A DNA stretch of 64,000 bases, from NCBI RefSeq assembly GCF_011683955.1, contig NZ_JAAQPI010000003.1, positions 434,001 through 498,000 of the forward strand, given 5' to 3'. Shown in pieces: positions 61,472 to 64,000 of this stretch. Positions within the stretch are counted from its first letter, which is position 1; every line of letters begins with the position of its first letter. Made by a program: the position numbers and the translations under genes. Source of the DNA: Pseudomaricurvus alkylphenolicus. GTDB taxonomy: Bacteria > Pseudomonadota > Gammaproteobacteria > Pseudomonadales > Cellvibrionaceae. The notes under the pieces are model-generated. The model searched no databases and was not told where the DNA came from. It saw nothing but the letters and a program-made list of their open reading frames with translations.

Positions 61472-61501
61472 AAAAAAAAGCCACCGAAAGGTGGCTTTTT
61501 T
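61472..61501. terminator. Bidirectional intrinsic terminator
   Basis: GCCACC (61480-61485), GAAA tetraloop and GGTGGC (61490-61495) with an eight-base A-run before and a six-base T-run after. It would end both the YbaK-domain gene (plus) and the exbD gene (minus). Confidence 0.92.
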
Positions 61502-61525
61502 ATCGCATCCGGGCTACGTCTGAAA

Positions 61526-61942
61526 TCAGGACTCAGGCGGCACCAGGGATACGTTATAGACGTTCGCTTCACGAGCGGCATCGGCAATGGCAACAAACAC
61601 CTTCGAGGTGGAGTTGGCATCGGCCTTGACAACCACAGGCGCCTTGGGGTTCTCGGCGTGCAGACGCTCAATATTCGCCCGTACCGCGCGCACATCCACG
61701 CGACGCTCTTCCATCCAGATCTCATCGTTAGCGGTCACTGTGACCAGGATAGCCGCATTATCTTCCGAGGGAGGTGGTGGGTTTTCCTGACTCTCAGGAA
61801 TGTTCACATCGATACTGGATTCCTTAACAAAGGACGCCGTCACGATAAAGAAAATCAACATGATGAACACCACGTCCAGCATCGGCGTCAGGTCGATATC
61901 GCTGCTATCCTCTTCGGCTCCGCGGCCCTTTCTACGTCTCAC
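61526..61942 (-). CDS. exbD: ExbD/TolR family biopolymer transport protein
   Basis: A 138-residue inner-membrane protein that with ExbB converts proton-motive force into TonB or Tol movement. It has a basic N-tail, one membrane helix beginning with the proton-path Asp (IDLTPMLDVVFIMLIFFIVTASF), and a periplasmic domain. The start is GTG at 61942. No exbB/tolQ or tonB gene is adjacent, which is unusual; see findings. Pro-rich SQENPPPPSED stands after the helix. Confidence 0.9.
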   Translation of the reverse strand: MRRRKGRGAEEDSSDIDLTPMLDVVFIMLIFFIVTASFVKESSIDVNIPESQENPPPPSEDNAAILVTVTANDEIWMEERRVDVRAVRANIERLHAENPKAPVVVKADANSTSKVFVAIADAAREANVYNVSLVPPES

Positions 61943-62208
61943 TATCTAACTACCTCTTTTCAGCACGGCCATCACACCTGGCCTGTCCCTTCGTTATTAA
62001 CTCGCACAACAGGCGGCCCCTCTGTTGGAGACCTGACTGAAGCACAGTGGTTGAGATTGCCTCATCACTCAGGGTCGCCATCTTAACAGCTAATTCCTCA
62101 AGAAACTAACCTTCAGACAACCTCTACACACTTTGTTAAGCTTGCCGCCAAAATCCCCGGTGGCGGTAGCATTCGCCACCACAAACTGTAACCCAAGGTA
62201 ACAAATCC

Positions 62209-62559
62209 ATGAAAATTGACGACTTTTTGGCCACATTACGAAACACACCCGAGAGCGTCCAGTTCGAAGACACCATGGCCGTCATCGCCGCCAACTACCA
62301 ATTCACCCCCACCGCCTTTAGCAACGGCGACCTGCAAAATGCCCCCGATCAGAACCAGGGCTCCTGCAAACTGCTGGCCTTCGCCAAACTCCAACAACTG
62401 AGCCCCGAGGCTACGCTGGCCTGTTTCGGCAAATACTACCGCGAAGACGTGCTCCAGAACCCCGAAGGCAACGACCACCAGAATATTCGCAACTTTATGA
62501 CCACCGGCTGGGAAGGAGTCTCGTTCGAGGGCGAGCCGTTGGCGGCCAACCAGACATAA
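62209..62559 (+). CDS. HopJ-family protein
   Basis: A 116-residue protein of the HopJ family. The family was named after a Pseudomonas type III effector but is widespread in bacteria without that system and has no established function. Typical parts are VQFEDTMAVIAANYQFTPTAF, GSCKLLAFAKLQQLS and YYREDVL. No type III secretion genes are nearby, so a housekeeping role is more likely. Ribosome-binding site CCCAAGGTAAC is weak. Confidence 0.8.
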   Translation: MKIDDFLATLRNTPESVQFEDTMAVIAANYQFTPTAFSNGDLQNAPDQNQGSCKLLAFAKLQQLSPEATLACFGKYYREDVLQNPEGNDHQNIRNFMTTGWEGVSFEGEPLAANQT

Positions 62560-62600
62560 TGTATTCAATAGATTGCCCGATATCAGCCTTCGACGGAACG

Positions 62601-62626
62601 TCGGATTACGGCTTCGCCTAATCCAA
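62601..62626. repeat. REP-like palindrome, copy C
   Basis: TCGGATTA (62601-62608) and TAATCCAA (62619-62626) pair around CGGCTTCGCC with one G-T-type mismatch, followed by CCTAC. Same family as copies A and B. Confidence 0.65.
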
Positions 62627-62745
62627 CCTACATCGATGAAGTCGTTACAAACATAGGGAGTTGCGAAGTAAAGGAGAGTACCCCTACACAGAAATCCAGC
62701 CTTTCCCATGAGGCAAGAAACCCCAAAAGAAACCCCTAAAAGGAA

Positions 62746-62968
62746 GAGGCACCCGACTCCGAGCACTACAGAACCAAGGTGGCTGGGGGTTTCGTTTTCC
62801 GAGCATCAAAGAGGGCGCCGAAAGAGCCAAAAAGACCGGCGTTTTTTGCCGGGCTTTTTGGTGACTGAGGGCAGCCGGGACGGCCGCCCGACCGCTCGGA
62901 AAGCGGAACCCCCAGCCGCCGATTAAGGCACCAAACCCCGAGTCCATAAAAACTCAACGACGCCGCTT
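62746..62968. repeat. Palindromic intergenic element, copy 2
   Basis: Outer arms at 62781-62804 and 62894-62917 (24 bp, starting GGCTGGGGG and ending CCCCCAGCC) pair with two mismatches. Relative to copy 1 the arms carry matched changes on both sides, for example C/G to G/C in GGCTGGGCG/CGCCCAGCC against GGCTGGGGG/CCCCCAGCC. The central terminator-like block is identical to copy 1. GAGGCAC-type short repeats flank it at 62746 and near 62925. Confidence 0.85.
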
Positions 62969-63012
62969 GAGGCACCAAAACCCGAGCCCATAGGAACTCA
63001 ACGACGCCGCTT
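62925..63012. repeat. 44-bp tandem direct repeat at the end of the Ala/Arg-rich gene
   Basis: Units 62925-62968 and 62969-63012 begin AAGGCACC / GAGGCACC and end CGACGCCGCTT, with about five differences. The second unit includes the last codons of the minus-strand gene, so the first looks like a duplication of the gene's 3' end and its downstream flank. Confidence 0.75.
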
Positions 63013-64000
63013 AATCCGCTCAGCCTCTTTCCCACGAGCATCCAGACGCGACAAAATCGCCGCCATCTCATCGGCCTCCGCAGCCCGGCGACTGTTCAAA
63101 TTCGCCTCCCGCATCGCCTTCTCCTGCTCAATTGCCTCCCGAATCCGCCGCTCCTTCGCCGCCGATCCTGTGCGGCCGCTGGCAAGCCGTGTCGGCACCC
63201 GCACATCCGCCTGCACCTTGGGACCGGAAGACTTGGGATGAGGCGCCACTTCCACCGCAGGAGACCCGGCATCCACTGCATCAGCCTCCGCCACCTCCTG
63301 GCGAGCGGCCTGACGACGAGCCCGAGCCTCACGCCGCTTACGATCCGCCTCAGTCCGGGCATCGCGCTCAGCCTTCTGAGCCAGGCGCCTCCCTTCAATC
63401 TCAGCAACAAGCTCCCGTATCTGTACCTGCTGCTGACGACTGCGGGTCTGATGGCGCAATGCCCCCTCAGGCGAACTCACCTCTGCGCTGGCGGCCTCTA
63501 CTTCCCGACTCACCCGCTTCGCCTTCGCCAACTCTCCCGTGGTCGATCCAATGGGTTCAGGTGGCACAGCCGTCCCGCTCGATGTGGAAACAGAGTCGCC
63601 AGCCGCTCCACTGCCCGCGGAAGACTCAACCAACGATTGCTCTGCAACGGCAACCGCCGCAGATGCCCTGCCAGCTTCCTGCTTCGCGCTGTCCTGTTTT
63701 GCTGCCTCCTGAGCTGCCTTCTTAGCCTCAGCCTCTTGAGCTGCCTGCTTTCGAGCTGCCCTCGCCTCCGCCGCCTTGCGCGCCTTGGCCGCCTCCTTGG
63801 ACTTGACTGACGTCGCCTTCTTCTGCGCGATACGTCGCATCTCAATGCGCGCCATCACCGCATTCATCTCCGCCTGCTCATCGCGCCCCTTTACCTGCCG
63901 GAGACTTTCACGACGCTCACGCTCAGCTTCAATCGCCTCGCGGATACGCTTCTCCTTGGCGCTGGAACCCGTACGACCGGAGGCGATCTTCGCTTTGGTC
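62998..64000 (-). CDS. Ala/Arg/Lys/Glu-rich protein with internal duplication, truncated by the window edge
   Basis: The frame is open to the right edge of the window with no stop, so the real start lies beyond 64000; the methionine at 63867 is internal. I do not recognise the family. The 333 visible residues are highly charged and helical, with a low-complexity Ala/Lys/Gln section in the middle. A roughly 53-residue unit occurs twice: near the visible N-terminus as ASGRTGSSAKEKRIREAIE and near the C-terminus as [19 protein letters not shown], each followed by a Glu/Arg-rich helix. The C-terminus is KRRR. The sequence suggests a coiled-coil or nucleic-acid-binding protein, but that is only inference. 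Confidence 0.65.
   Translation of the reverse strand, partial: TKAKIASGRTGSSAKEKRIREAIEAERERRESLRQVKGRDEQAEMNAVMARIEMRRIAQKKATSVKSKEAAKARKAAEARAARKQAAQEAEAKKAAQEAAKQDSAKQEAGRASAAVAVAEQSLVESSAGSGAAGDSVSTSSGTAVPPEPIGSTTGELAKAKRVSREVEAASAEVSSPEGALRHQTRSRQQQVQIRELVAEIEGRRLAQKAERDARTEADRKRREARARRQAARQEVAEADAVDAGSPAVEVAPHPKSSGPKVQADVRVPTRLASGRTGSAAKERRIREAIEQEKAMREANLNSRRAAEADEMAAILSRLDARGKEAERIKRRR

Larger units (their letters stand above)
62560..62997. other. 438-base intergenic region filled by repeat elements
   Basis: The gap holds a REP-like palindrome (62601-62626), palindromic element copy 2 (62746-62968) and tandem 44-bp repeats (62925-63012). Open frames crossing it on both strands are by-products of the repeats. 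Copy 2 lies between convergent genes, where a bidirectional terminator would be useful. Confidence 0.8.

Noticed and set aside
62209-62559. HopJ similarity as a sign of a type III secretion system
   Set aside because: The family is widespread in bacteria without that system and no secretion genes are nearby.
62708-62926. Short plus-strand frame across palindromic element copy 2
   Set aside because: Composition and position show it is a translation of the repeat element; no ribosome-binding site.

Overview
The window looks like a chromosomal segment of a free-living, probably marine gammaproteobacterium. The gene order coaE-yacG / mutT-argJ-secA-M23 peptidase-lpxC-ftsZ-...-mraZ matches the Pseudomonas/Cellvibrionales arrangement of the division and cell-wall (dcw) cluster. 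The rsmI/lpoA-yraN-diaA-dolP block, meso-DAP type MurE and several TonB-dependent receptors of the siderophore/polymer type fit the same group. I cannot name the genus. Base composition is moderately GC-rich throughout, apart from one AT-richer methyltransferase gene (904-1656).

Layout. (1) 1-1656, plus strand: the truncated end of coaE, yacG, and a SAM methyltransferase. (2) 1668-26153, minus strand: one nearly unbroken dcw super-cluster running mraZ, rsmH, ftsL, ftsI, murE, murF, mraY, murD, ftsW, murG, murC, ddlB, ftsQ, ftsA, ftsZ, lpxC, M23 peptidase, secA, argJ, mutT-thiE. Most junctions overlap by a few bases. It is driven by a promoter at about 26250-26278, with a 10-bp-phased array of MraZ boxes just downstream of the -10. 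(3) 26154-26856: a 0.7 kb stretch without a convincing gene, carrying a perfect 21-bp palindrome and decayed-looking reading frames. (4) 26857-31035: a large secreted NIDO-RTX-DUF4214 protein and a 7TM-type diguanylate cyclase. (5) 31062-31430, minus strand: the RNase P RNA gene, with its promoter overlapping the end of a TonB-receptor gene. (6) 31469-44886: a catabolic island with two TonB-dependent receptors, an Fe-alcohol dehydrogenase, an aldehyde dehydrogenase, a LuxR-type regulator, a glutamate-amine ligase of the glutamine synthetase fold, a SpuC-like aminotransferase and an APC permease. Together these suggest uptake and oxidation of an amine or polyamine. (7) 45309-50526: enoyl-CoA hydratase, then a minus-strand acyl-CoA degradation operon (SCP-x type thiolase, two MaoC-fold proteins, acyl-CoA dehydrogenase) ending in an AraC-type regulator. 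Promoter-proximal direct repeats look like that regulator's operator. (8) 50681-57291: rsmI, lpoA, yraN, diaA, dolP and an AsmA-like DUF748 protein. (9) 57424-61458: an acetolactate synthase-like enzyme, an Lrp/AsnC regulator, a fold-III ornithine/lysine decarboxylase and a YbaK-domain protein. (10) 61526-64000: a lone exbD, a HopJ-family protein and an Ala/Arg-rich protein running off the right edge.

The most unusual signal is not a gene. Two copies of a roughly 140-200 bp palindromic element lie at 44891-45086 and 62746-62968. Each has 24-bp outer arms that pair with each other, and the arms differ between copies by matching (compensatory) changes. The centre is an identical 64-bp block that reads as a bidirectional terminator, and GAGGCAC-type short direct repeats flank each copy. 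Each copy sits within about 150 bp of a REP-like palindrome (GGNGGATTA...TAATCCNCC). It resembles a mobile, structure-selected intergenic element.
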